From contig NZ_JACHTM010000006.1 of assembly GCF_015354055.1 (NCBI RefSeq), positions 1 through 41,959 on the forward strand: 41,959 bases of DNA, given 5' to 3'. Position numbers and translations under genes: made by a program. The notes under the pieces were generated by a model, which worked only from the letters and a program-made list of their open reading frames with translations, did no database searches and was not told the DNA's origin. This DNA comes from Thermaurantiacus tibetensis (GTDB taxonomy: Bacteria; Pseudomonadota; Alphaproteobacteria; Sphingomonadales; Sphingomonadaceae). Position 1 is the stretch's first letter; the number at the start of each line of letters is the position of its first letter. Positions 7,392 through 14,749 of this stretch are shown here, piece by piece.

Positions 7392-8335
7392 GCGGCAACG
7401 GGCTTTCCGTGAGGCGTCTGGTGGTTGCGACAGGGGACCGCGTTCTGGTGGAGTCTGTCGACCTGGTAGCCGAGCCGGGGGGCTTCACGGGCATCGTCGG
7501 CGAGTCCGGCTCGGGCAAGTCGCTCACCTGCCTCGCGATCGCCGGGCTTTTGCCGCCGGGGACGCGACTCGCGGCAGGCCGGGCCATGCTCGATGGGGAG
7601 TCGATCCCCCATGATCAAGCGGCCGAACTCCGGCGCTGGCTGGGCGCCCGGATCGGGCTCGTCTTCCAGGATCCCTACGCCAGCCTCAACCCCGTGCGCC
7701 GGGTGGGAAGTCTCGTTGCCGAAGTCGTCTCCCGCCATCGCGGCACGGGTCGCGCCGACGCCTGGGCGATCGCGCGGCGCGCCCTCCTCGACGTCGGGCT
7801 CCCGGACCGGGCTGCCGAGGCCTATCCGCACGAGCTCTCGGGCGGCCAGCGGCAACGGGCCGCGATTGCGCTTGCCATCGTCAATCGCCCGCGGCTGCTG
7901 ATCGCCGACGAACCCACCACAGCGCTGGACCCCACCGTCCAGCTTCGGATCCTAGACCTTCTGGCGGAACGGGCACGGTCCGCGGCTGCTCTCTTCGTGA
8001 CCCACGACCTCGGTGCAGCGGCCCGCCTCTGCCGTCGAATCGCGGTCATGTACGCGGGCCGCATCGTCGAGAACGCCCCCACACGGGGGCTCGTGGCCGC
8101 TCCCGCCCACCCCTACACCGCCGCGCTGCTCGCAACGGTTCCCCGCCTCGATGGTTCGGCGCGCCCGCGTCCGATCCCGGGAGCGCCGCCTTCGCCTGAC
8201 GACCGAGGCCCGGGCTGCAGCTTCGCGCCACGCTGCCCGCGCCGCAGCAGCGCCTGCGAGCGCGCTCCACCGTTGCGCGCGCTCGGGGCGGGGCGGCTGG
8301 TTGCCTGCCACCATCCGGTGGCGGAGGCGGCATGA
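7388..8335 (+). CDS. Dpp/Opp-type ABC transporter ATPase (importer 1, DppD-like)
   Basis: Cytoplasmic ATP-hydrolysing subunit, 315 residues. Walker A is GESGSGKS, the Q-loop lies in GLVFQDPYASLNPV, the ABC signature is LSGGQRQR, Walker B is LLIADEPTTALD and the switch histidine is in FVTHDLG. A C-terminal oligopeptide-transporter extension carries spaced cysteines (GCSFAPRCPRR, SACERAPP, ACHHP), a pattern associated in Dpp/Opp ATPases with an Fe-S or metal site. Start and stop overlap the flanking genes by 4 bases. Confidence 0.93.
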   Translation: MSGNGLSVRRLVVATGDRVLVESVDLVAEPGGFTGIVGESGSGKSLTCLAIAGLLPPGTRLAAGRAMLDGESIPHDQAAELRRWLGARIGLVFQDPYASLNPVRRVGSLVAEVVSRHRGTGRADAWAIARRALLDVGLPDRAAEAYPHELSGGQRQRAAIALAIVNRPRLLIADEPTTALDPTVQLRILDLLAERARSAAALFVTHDLGAAARLCRRIAVMYAGRIVENAPTRGLVAAPAHPYTAALLATVPRLDGSARPRPIPGAPPSPDDRGPGCSFAPRCPRRSSACERAPPLRALGAGRLVACHHPVAEAA

Positions 8336-9111
8336 CGGCGCCTCCGGTCCTTGCCGTCGAGTCGCTCTCGGTCCGGTACGGGCGGTTTCTCGCGCTTCAA
8401 TCGGTTTCTCTCGAAGTCGGAGAGGGCGAGATCGTCGCCCTCGTCGGGGAGTCGGGCTCGGGCAAGAGCACGCTCCTTCGTGCTGTCCTCGGGCTGGTGC
8501 CGGTGGCGATAGGGCGGATCCTCGTCGCCGGGCGCGACGCCACGCGCGCGAACGGCGCCGAGCGGCGGCAGATCTGGCGCCATCTCCAGCCGGTGTTCCA
8601 GAATGCGGGCGGCTCACTCAGCCCGCGGCTCAGCATCCTGGAGACCTTGACCGAGCCGCTCCTTGCACATGGCATGGATCGCGCCGAGGCTGCGGAGCGG
8701 GCGCGCGCGATGCTCGACCTCGTGAACCTCGGCCACGTCGATCCCCGCGCTAGGCCCTGGAGCCTCTCCGGCGGGCAGCGCCAGCGTGTTGCGCTCGCGC
8801 GCGCGCTCGCGCTGTCGCCTAGGATCATCCTGGCCGACGAGCCGATGTCGGCCCTGGACGTCTCGGTCAAGGCACAGATGGCCGACCTTGTGCTTGCCAT
8901 CCGCGAGCGGACGGGCACGGCCTTTCTGATCGTTTCGCACGACCTTGCGCTGATGGCCCATCTTGCCGACCGCATGATGGTACTCGACGGCGGCCGCTTG
9001 GTCGAGGCCGGGCCGGCGATGGCGCTCGCCCGCCACCCCGGCCATCCGCGCACCCGTGAGCTGTGCATGGCCCGGCTTGACCCGTTCGACGTGCTCGAGA
9101 GCCCTCCGTGA
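8332..9111 (+). CDS. Dpp/Opp-type ABC transporter ATPase (importer 1, DppF-like)
   Basis: Second ATPase of importer 1, 259 residues, shorter than usual OppF/DppF proteins because it ends soon after the nucleotide-binding domain and lacks the cysteine-bearing C-terminal extension. Walker A GESGSGKST, Q-loop LQPVFQNAGGSLSPRLS, signature LSGGQRQR, Walker B IILADEPMSALD and switch histidine VSHDLAL are all intact. It overlaps the preceding gene by ATGA and the following lipoprotein gene by GTGA, which supports joint production of the complex. Confidence 0.92.
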   Translation: MTAPPVLAVESLSVRYGRFLALQSVSLEVGEGEIVALVGESGSGKSTLLRAVLGLVPVAIGRILVAGRDATRANGAERRQIWRHLQPVFQNAGGSLSPRLSILETLTEPLLAHGMDRAEAAERARAMLDLVNLGHVDPRARPWSLSGGQRQRVALARALALSPRIILADEPMSALDVSVKAQMADLVLAIRERTGTAFLIVSHDLALMAHLADRMMVLDGGRLVEAGPAMALARHPGHPRTRELCMARLDPFDVLESPP

Positions 9112-10841
9112 GCCGATCGCCTGCCTTGTCCCTGTCGGCGCTCCTCTCGGGCCTGCTGCTCCTGCTCCTCGGCGCCTGCGGCCGCGCGCCGCCTCCCCCC
9201 GACGAGCTCAGGGTGGCGGTGCCCTCGCTGCCGCCCTCGCTCGGCAACCCGTTCCAGGCCGAGGGCATGCCCTCGGCCGCGACCTGGGCGGCGATCTTCG
9301 ACGGGCTAACGACTCTCGACGCGAAGGGACGCGTTGTCCCGGCGCTAGCGATGGGCTGGCAGACTACGGATGGACGGACATGGGACTTCTCGCTCCGCCG
9401 CGATGTGCGGTTTTCCAACGGCGAGCCGTTCGACGCGCAGGCCGTGGTGGCTCTCTTCGGCTGGCTGGCCGGTCAGGCTGGCCAGGCCACCTTCATGGGC
9501 GGCCGCTTCCGCGATGTCGCCGAGGTCAAGGCGCTCGCGCCAGACCGCGTTCGTATCGTGCTGAAGCAGCCGAGCGCCATCCTGCCGCAGCGGCTGGTTT
9601 CCCTCCTGGTTCCGGCACCTGGCGCCTGGGCACGCCTTGGCCCAGAGGGTTTCGCCCGTAAACCGGAGGGCACTGGGCCCTACCGCGTCATCGAGATCGA
9701 CGAACGCCGGCGGCAGATTCGCTTGGCCGAAAATGCCCACGCGTGGCGGAAGCCGGTCACGCCGCGTCTGCGAATCATAGAGCTCGCCGACGAGGCCGTG
9801 CGGCAGCAGGCTCTCATGTCTGGGGATGTGGATCTCGCGCGGGTCGGTCTCGAGGACCGGGTGCGCATGCGCGAGGCAGGCGTCCGCATCATGCGCGCAC
9901 CCTCGATGCAGGTCATGTCGATCGCCTTTCCTGTCGAGGAACGGTCAGGGCCTCTTGCCGACGCGAGGGTCCGCGAGGCGCTCAACCTTGCCGTCGACCG
10001 CGAGGCGCTCGCCCGGATCCTGCTCGATGGCCTTGCGCTTCCGGCAAGCCAGCCGGCAGCGCGGGGCACCTTCGGTCATGACCCGACCTTGCCCCCGATT
10101 CCTCACGATCCGGCCCGCGCGAAGGCGCTTCTCGCAGAGGCGGGCTACGAGCGGGGCCTTGCGCTCCGGGCCGAGGTCATCGTCGGCTCCCTGCCAGCGG
10201 ATTCCCTCATCTACCAGGCGGCGGCAGCGCAGCTCGCCGAGGTCGGCGTCAGGCTCGAGCTCGCGACCATTCCCTTTCCCGTCTTCCTACGCAGGTTCCT
10301 AAGCAACGCGTGGACGAGTGACGCCTTCGGGCTCTCGTGGAACGCGGCCCCCGCCAACGACGTGCAGCGCCCGATGGAGATCTTCTCCTGCCTGCGCCGG
10401 CCGGCGGCCTTTTTCTGCGACTTGGCTGCCGTCCCGCTGCTGCGGGCGGCAAGTGCCGAGATCGATCCGGCGCGCCGAGAGGCCCTCCTGTTCCGTCTGG
10501 CAAGGCGGACGCGGGAAAGCTGGCCCGCGCTCTTCCTCGTTGAGCAAGTGGATCTGGTCGGTGTGGCCCCCCGCGTTGCCGGCCCGGTCGAGATCGCGAA
10601 CCGAGTCCCGCGCTATGAGCGCATTGCCCTTCGCTCTCCAACCCTCCTGGCGCCGGGGCTTCAGGCGGCCTCGGCCCGCGCCCTGTCTCCCGCCTCCCCC
10701 GCCGCGGCGCACGCCGGCTTCGCTGCAGCGAAGAGATACCAGTGGCCTGGACCCGCCGTCTTGCCGATCCGGCCTTCCCAAACGTCCTCGGGCGCAAATC
10801 CGGCCTCGACGAGCTCGGCGGCGAAGTCGCAGGTGGCGTAG
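9108..10841 (+). CDS. peptide-type substrate-binding lipoprotein (importer 1)
   Basis: Periplasmic binding protein of family 5 (DppA/OppA/NikA-like), 577 residues, anchored by a lipobox (LLLGAC, cysteine near residue 24). Typical family stretches include FDGLTTLDAKG, TWDFSLRRDVRFSNGEPFDA, GTGPYRVIEI and VREALNLAVDREALARILLDG. The start is a GTG overlapping the ATPase stop. The last 60 or so residues, from about 10660 on, are antisense to the 3' end of methyltransferase 1 and have no binding-protein character, so the original stop may have been lost and the frame now reads through. The ligand cannot be inferred; relatives bind peptides, nickel, opines, sugars or other small molecules. Confidence 0.88.
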   Translation: MSRSPALSLSALLSGLLLLLLGACGRAPPPPDELRVAVPSLPPSLGNPFQAEGMPSAATWAAIFDGLTTLDAKGRVVPALAMGWQTTDGRTWDFSLRRDVRFSNGEPFDAQAVVALFGWLAGQAGQATFMGGRFRDVAEVKALAPDRVRIVLKQPSAILPQRLVSLLVPAPGAWARLGPEGFARKPEGTGPYRVIEIDERRRQIRLAENAHAWRKPVTPRLRIIELADEAVRQQALMSGDVDLARVGLEDRVRMREAGVRIMRAPSMQVMSIAFPVEERSGPLADARVREALNLAVDREALARILLDGLALPASQPAARGTFGHDPTLPPIPHDPARAKALLAEAGYERGLALRAEVIVGSLPADSLIYQAAAAQLAEVGVRLELATIPFPVFLRRFLSNAWTSDAFGLSWNAAPANDVQRPMEIFSCLRRPAAFFCDLAAVPLLRAASAEIDPARREALLFRLARRTRESWPALFLVEQVDLVGVAPRVAGPVEIANRVPRYERIALRSPTLLAPGLQAASARALSPASPAAAHAGFAAAKRYQWPGPAVLPIRPSQTSSGANPASTSSAAKSQVA

Positions 10842-11836
10842 TCAAGCCAGAAGGGTTCGTTGTTGTAGCGGAGATCGTAGGCCCTCTCGGCCTCCTCCCA
10901 TGCCTCCTTTCCGCGGAAGAGCAGGTCCACGTCCTGGTGGAGGGCCAGGCCTCCGGGAGCCAGGAGGCGGAGCGATTCCCCGGCGATAGCGCGCCGCTTC
11001 GCGGAGCTCACCTCGTGGAACAGGTTGTGGCTGACGACGAGGTCGAAATGGCCGTCCGGGTAGGGCGTAGCGGCCGCATCGGCCTGGCGGAAATGCACGG
11101 CAACGCCAAGCGCCTCGGCGCGCGCGTGCGCATAGCGCAGCATGGAGCTACCGAGATCGATGGCATGCACCTCGCACTCGGGGAGGGCAGCCGCCCAGGC
11201 TGCGCTGGCGCCGCCGGCCGAGCAGCCCATGTCGAGCATCCGCCGCGGCCGGAAGCCGGGATGATGCGCGCGCAGCCAGGCGAGCACGGCGCCGGCCTTC
11301 GAATCCTCCCGGGCCATGCCCCGCCCCATCGAATAGAGCCTTCCTCCGCTCTCATAGAAGGCGCCGGCGACGACGCTGCGCCCATCGGGATCGGGCGGAC
11401 AGTAGCCCTCCGGTTGAAGGTGGATGGGAACCGCCTGATAGACCGGATCGGGCGCGAACGCGGGGTCGAGCGTGAGGCTGCCGCGGCGGGTCGAGCTCGC
11501 GGCGAGCCGCGTTGCGGCACTCTCCAGCCGGTCGAGCTCCCGATACACGGTCTCACCGACCGCCTGCCACATCATTTCTTGGCTGATGCGGTTGATCGCC
11601 TTGGCATAGCGGTAGTGGGCCGCCTCATCGAGCGCCGCCTCCGCCTCCTCGCGCGATGACGGATCGCGCCCATGCATCGCGCGGAAGGCTGGGCGCGCCA
11701 CCATCTCCCACGCCACGGCAACCCCGGGCCGGAGCCTACTCATGAGATGGCGCTTGAGCGCCAGCACAAAGCGCTGGCGGGCCAGTTCGTCGCCCGTCGG
11801 CCGGGCGAGCATCTCGTGATAGAGGTTGTAGACCAT
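10661..11836 (-). CDS. class I SAM-dependent methyltransferase 1
   Basis: About 391 residues. An N-terminal helical region (1-180) of unknown function is followed by a Rossmann methyltransferase domain: motif I MLDMGCSAGGASAAW, motif II acidic residue in HAIDLGSSMLRYAHARAEALG, motif IV PYPDGHFDLVVSHNLFHEV. Methyltransferase 2 (31030-32169) has the same architecture and many of the same blocks (SLTLDP, HFRQADA, NNEPFW, AGF), so the two are paralogues of one unusual family. The acceptor is unknown. The ATG at 11836 has an AGGAG site 6 bases upstream. It is the last gene of the molybdenum-hydroxylase operon, 24 bases after the [2Fe-2S] subunit. Its 3' end overlaps the lipoprotein gene on the other strand by about 180 bases. 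Confidence 0.85.
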   Translation of the reverse strand: MVYNLYHEMLARPTGDELARQRFVLALKRHLMSRLRPGVAVAWEMVARPAFRAMHGRDPSSREEAEAALDEAAHYRYAKAINRISQEMMWQAVGETVYRELDRLESAATRLAASSTRRGSLTLDPAFAPDPVYQAVPIHLQPEGYCPPDPDGRSVVAGAFYESGGRLYSMGRGMAREDSKAGAVLAWLRAHHPGFRPRRMLDMGCSAGGASAAWAAALPECEVHAIDLGSSMLRYAHARAEALGVAVHFRQADAAATPYPDGHFDLVVSHNLFHEVSSAKRRAIAGESLRLLAPGGLALHQDVDLLFRGKEAWEEAERAYDLRYNNEPFWLDYATCDFAAELVEAGFAPEDVWEGRIGKTAGPGHWYLFAAAKPACAAAGEAGDRARAEAA

Positions 11837-11860
11837 CGGATGTCTCCTAGGCAGGCAGGA

Positions 11861-12328
11861 TCATGCTAGGCGCGAAGGCAGCCGGGCAGCAACAAGAGAG
11901 GCGACGGCCCGGCGGACCGCAGGGGCGGTGCCGCAGCGACAGATGTTGGTCAGGGAGTCCATGACCGCGTCCACCCCGCGGGCGCCATGCTCTTCGATTG
12001 CTGCGGTCACTGCCATGACGAGCCCGGGCTGGCAGTAGCCGCATTGGGCCACGCCCTCCCGGATCCACGCCGCAACGACGGGGTGCGTCTGGTCCAGCGA
12101 TTCGATCGTGCGGATCTCCCGCCCGACAAGGCCATCCACTGGCAGCAGGCAGGAGCGTTCCGCGCGCCCGTCGACATGCACGGTACAGGCGCCGCAGAGA
12201 CCAGCACCGCAGCCATATTTCGCCCCGCGCAGGCCGAGGCGGTCGCGCAGGACAAACAGCAGCGGCATGGCGGGGTCGGCCTCGACCTCGACCATGCGCC
12301 CGTTCACCTGCAGGCGATACCGAGTCAT
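11861..12328 (-). CDS. [2Fe-2S] subunit of molybdenum hydroxylase (IorA-like)
   Basis: Small electron-transfer subunit of the xanthine oxidase family, 155 residues. The N-terminal plant-ferredoxin-type cluster uses Cys40, Cys45, Cys48 and Cys60 (KYGCGAGLCGACTVHVDG). The C-terminal helical domain binds the second cluster through Cys96, Cys99, Cys130 and Cys132 (QCGYCQPG and NICRCGT). It passes electrons from the molybdenum centre of the large subunit at 14746-16995 to an external acceptor. It has no leader of its own, as is usual when the large subunit carries the Tat signal and the pair is exported folded. It starts 1 base after the amine oxidase stop. Confidence 0.93.
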   Translation of the reverse strand: MTRYRLQVNGRMVEVEADPAMPLLFVLRDRLGLRGAKYGCGAGLCGACTVHVDGRAERSCLLPVDGLVGREIRTIESLDQTHPVVAAWIREGVAQCGYCQPGLVMAVTAAIEEHGARGVDAVMDSLTNICRCGTAPAVRRAVASLVAARLPSRLA

Positions 12329-12329
12329 C

Positions 12330-13760
12330 TCAAACCTCCTCGAGGATCGCGAGCGCCTCGCGCTCGGAGGATTCGCACGCGCCTTCCATGCCCTGATGCA
12401 ACGTCGCCAGATGCTCCCCGGCGAACCGAACGCGCCCGTGCGGCTGCCGCAGCGCGTCGAACATCCGGCCGGCCTGCCCCGGAGCAAGGCAATGATAGGC
12501 GCCGCCTGCGCGCGCGCTCGCGTCCCAGCGGGTCACGGCAAGACCGACAATCGCGCCGCGCGCAGCCGGCCGGTGCGCCTCGATCTCGGCGATCGCGAAG
12601 CGCAGCAGCGCTGCATCGTCGAGCGTACGGCCGCGTATGGCCGATGCGCCACGCAGCCAGCAGGAGAGGGTCGCGCGGGTGCCGTCCTGCCCGGGCGCTG
12701 CAGTCACCCGCTGCGCCGGGCCGACGATTGCCATCGCCGGCGGCAGGCCGTCCTGCTCCCAGAAGGGATCGCGCACGCCGAGTGTCAGCATCAGGATAGG
12801 CGTGTAGGGAAGGGTAGCGAGCGCTCGCGCCTGGGCCGGCGGCAGTGGCGGATCGAAGGCGATCCGACAGGCGGCGGGCGCGGAGACTGCAATGAGCACA
12901 TGCCGGGCGCGGTGCTTGCGCCCTCCCTCCTCGATCACTTCGACCGTGCGGCCGTCCTGCCGCACCGCGGCGACGGGCGCGCCCGTGGCCACCGCATCCC
13001 CGAGGCGCGCGGCCATTGTTTCGGGCAGACGCGCGGAGCCGCCCCGGATGCGGAGGAGCCGCCCGTTCCCCAGCTTCTCCACCAGCCGCTTCCGGCAGGC
13101 GAAAAGAGCCGACATCCTCGCGTAGCTTGGCCCGTCGAACCAGTGGGTGACAAGCGACAGCGTCGCAGCATCGGCTCCGCCTCGCCGGAGCAGCGTCGCC
13201 GTATCCTCCTCGTCGAGACGAGCATACGCGGGCTCGCGCCACTCGGCCAGCGAAGGGATCGGGTTGGCCCGGTCCACGAGATGGCCGAAGAGACCGAGCG
13301 GCGGCACCTCGCGAAGCGCGTCCGGCAGCCGGTTTTCGGGTTGAGACGGCCAGGCACTCGTCGGGATTGTCCTGCCGCCGACGAGGATGGCGTTGCCGTC
13401 TGCAAGGTCGGTCCGCTCGAATGTCTCGAGGCCGAGCGTCGCGACGAGGCCGAGGACCCGAGCGTAAGACGGATCAAGCGACTGGCCGCCGGCCTCCGGC
13501 TGGCCCGGCAGCCGGTCGAGCGTGTGCAACCGGCCGCCGACCCGGCGCTCGGCCTCGAGCACCCGGACCCGGAGTCCCTCCTCGGCGAGGAGGAGGGCAG
13601 CGTGCAGTCCGGCAAGGCCGGCGCCCACCACCACGACATCGACCTCTGGCCCTGCCGGGCCAAGTCTGCCACGCCCTGCCACCGGGCACGCTGCTGCCGC
13701 GGCGGCAAGGCCCGAAAGTCCGCAGAGGACCTGCCGGCGGTGGACTGCTCCGCCAGTCAC
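12330..13760 (-). CDS. FAD-dependent amine oxidase 1, Tat-exported
   Basis: Flavin monoamine oxidase family protein, 476 residues. The N-terminus has a twin-arginine-like leader (HRRQVLCGLSGLAAAAAACP), so it probably acts in the periplasm. The dinucleotide-binding motif is VVVVGAGLAGLHAALLL (about 42-58), followed by VLEAERRVGGRLHT, and the C-terminal FAD-contacting motif is GRVRFAGEHLATLHQGMEGA. Family members oxidize amines or desaturate cyclic compounds. The start is a GTG overlapping the preceding gene by 4 bases. A diverged paralogue is encoded at 34625-36061. Within this operon it lies among the SUMF1-like protein and the molybdenum hydroxylase, which suggests a joint periplasmic oxidation pathway (inference). 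Confidence 0.88.
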   Translation of the reverse strand: MTGGAVHRRQVLCGLSGLAAAAAACPVAGRGRLGPAGPEVDVVVVGAGLAGLHAALLLAEEGLRVRVLEAERRVGGRLHTLDRLPGQPEAGGQSLDPSYARVLGLVATLGLETFERTDLADGNAILVGGRTIPTSAWPSQPENRLPDALREVPPLGLFGHLVDRANPIPSLAEWREPAYARLDEEDTATLLRRGGADAATLSLVTHWFDGPSYARMSALFACRKRLVEKLGNGRLLRIRGGSARLPETMAARLGDAVATGAPVAAVRQDGRTVEVIEEGGRKHRARHVLIAVSAPAACRIAFDPPLPPAQARALATLPYTPILMLTLGVRDPFWEQDGLPPAMAIVGPAQRVTAAPGQDGTRATLSCWLRGASAIRGRTLDDAALLRFAIAEIEAHRPAARGAIVGLAVTRWDASARAGGAYHCLAPGQAGRMFDALRQPHGRVRFAGEHLATLHQGMEGACESSEREALAILEEV

Positions 13761-14749
13761 GGGGCCGTCCGCGATGGCCCTGCGGGAGCCATCTCGTCGG
13801 GCAGGAGATCGCGCGCCACGCGGAAGCCGAACATGAAGAAGCGGGTGTCCGCTGGGTCGCGGCCGCGGAAGCTCGTGCGGTTACGATCGGGCCGAGTCAT
13901 CCAGCTCCCGCCGCGGACGCTGCGCCGCGTGCAGGGCTCGCCGGCCGGTGCTTCCACCACCGCAGCCGCACGCGCTCCGGTGGCCGGCACGGGATACGGG
14001 GCGACGTAGCAGTCGGCGGTCCACTCCCAGACATTGCCGATCATGTCATGGAGGCCGAAGGCGTTCGCTGGGTAGCTCCCTACCGGCGCCGGGCCCGGGT
14101 GGCCGTCGTCGCAGGCGGCGTGCGGCCAGCTGAACCGGCCGGCCGCCGAAAGATCGTAGAGATTGGCGAACCGGCAGCCATCCTCGGCCCGGTCGCCCCA
14201 GGGGTAGGCAGCCGTCGTGCCCGCGCGCGCGGCATATTCCCACTCGGCCTCGCTGGGCAGCCGATAGAGTCGGCCCGTCCGTTCCGAAAGCCAGCGGACG
14301 TAAGCGACGGCATCGTTCCACGAGACACAGGCGACCGGGTGGTCCAGGCTGGATGGATCCGGGCCCGGCCGGCGCCAGTTCGCCGCCTCCCGGGGAAAGC
14401 TGCCCTGCGGCCACACCTCGCATCCGGCCGTGGGCTCGTGCCCCGTCGCTTCGACGAAGGCGGCAAACTGCCGGACGCTCGTCTCGGTTGTCGCCAGCGC
14501 GAATGCGCGCGCGACGACCACCTCGTGGGCCGGGCCTTCCGGGCGACCAAGTTCGCCGCCGTCATGGCCCATCCGGAACCGCCCCGGCGGGATTCGGACG
14601 AGCTCGGGGCATTCCGCGCAATCCCGGAACCGGAGCGCCCTAACGGCAGCAGAAGCTGCGCTCGCGCCAGCCGAGGCGGCAGGCGCTGCGACGCTGACGA
14701 ACACGAGACCCGCCAGCACAGCTGCGATTGGCCGGATGCGGACAATCAT
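13757..14749 (-). CDS. exported SUMF1/FGE-fold protein lacking the FGE cysteines
   Basis: 330-residue protein with a signal peptide (VRIRPIAAVLAGLVFVSVAA) and a formylglycine-generating-enzyme-sulfatase fold. Typical blocks are present: IPPGRFRMG, VACVSWNDAVAYVRWL, RLPSEAEWEYAARAG, AYPWGD, NVWEWTADCY, RRSVRGGSW and FGFRVARD. True FGE uses two cysteines in the C-terminal core (a C-R-x-x-x-R pattern after RGGSW); here that region reads NRTSFRGRD with no cysteine, so ordinary formylglycine formation is unlikely. The family also contains PvdO, a periplasmic enzyme in pyoverdine maturation, and EgtB-type enzymes, so a different oxidation or a structural role is possible. It overlaps both neighbours by 4 bases. 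Confidence 0.85.
   Translation of the reverse strand: MIVRIRPIAAVLAGLVFVSVAAPAASAGASAASAAVRALRFRDCAECPELVRIPPGRFRMGHDGGELGRPEGPAHEVVVARAFALATTETSVRQFAAFVEATGHEPTAGCEVWPQGSFPREAANWRRPGPDPSSLDHPVACVSWNDAVAYVRWLSERTGRLYRLPSEAEWEYAARAGTTAAYPWGDRAEDGCRFANLYDLSAAGRFSWPHAACDDGHPGPAPVGSYPANAFGLHDMIGNVWEWTADCYVAPYPVPATGARAAAVVEAPAGEPCTRRSVRGGSWMTRPDRNRTSFRGRDPADTRFFMFGFRVARDLLPDEMAPAGPSRTAP

Noticed and set aside
13757-14749. Bona fide formylglycine-generating enzyme
   Set aside because: The active-site cysteines are missing and no sulfatase is encoded in the window.
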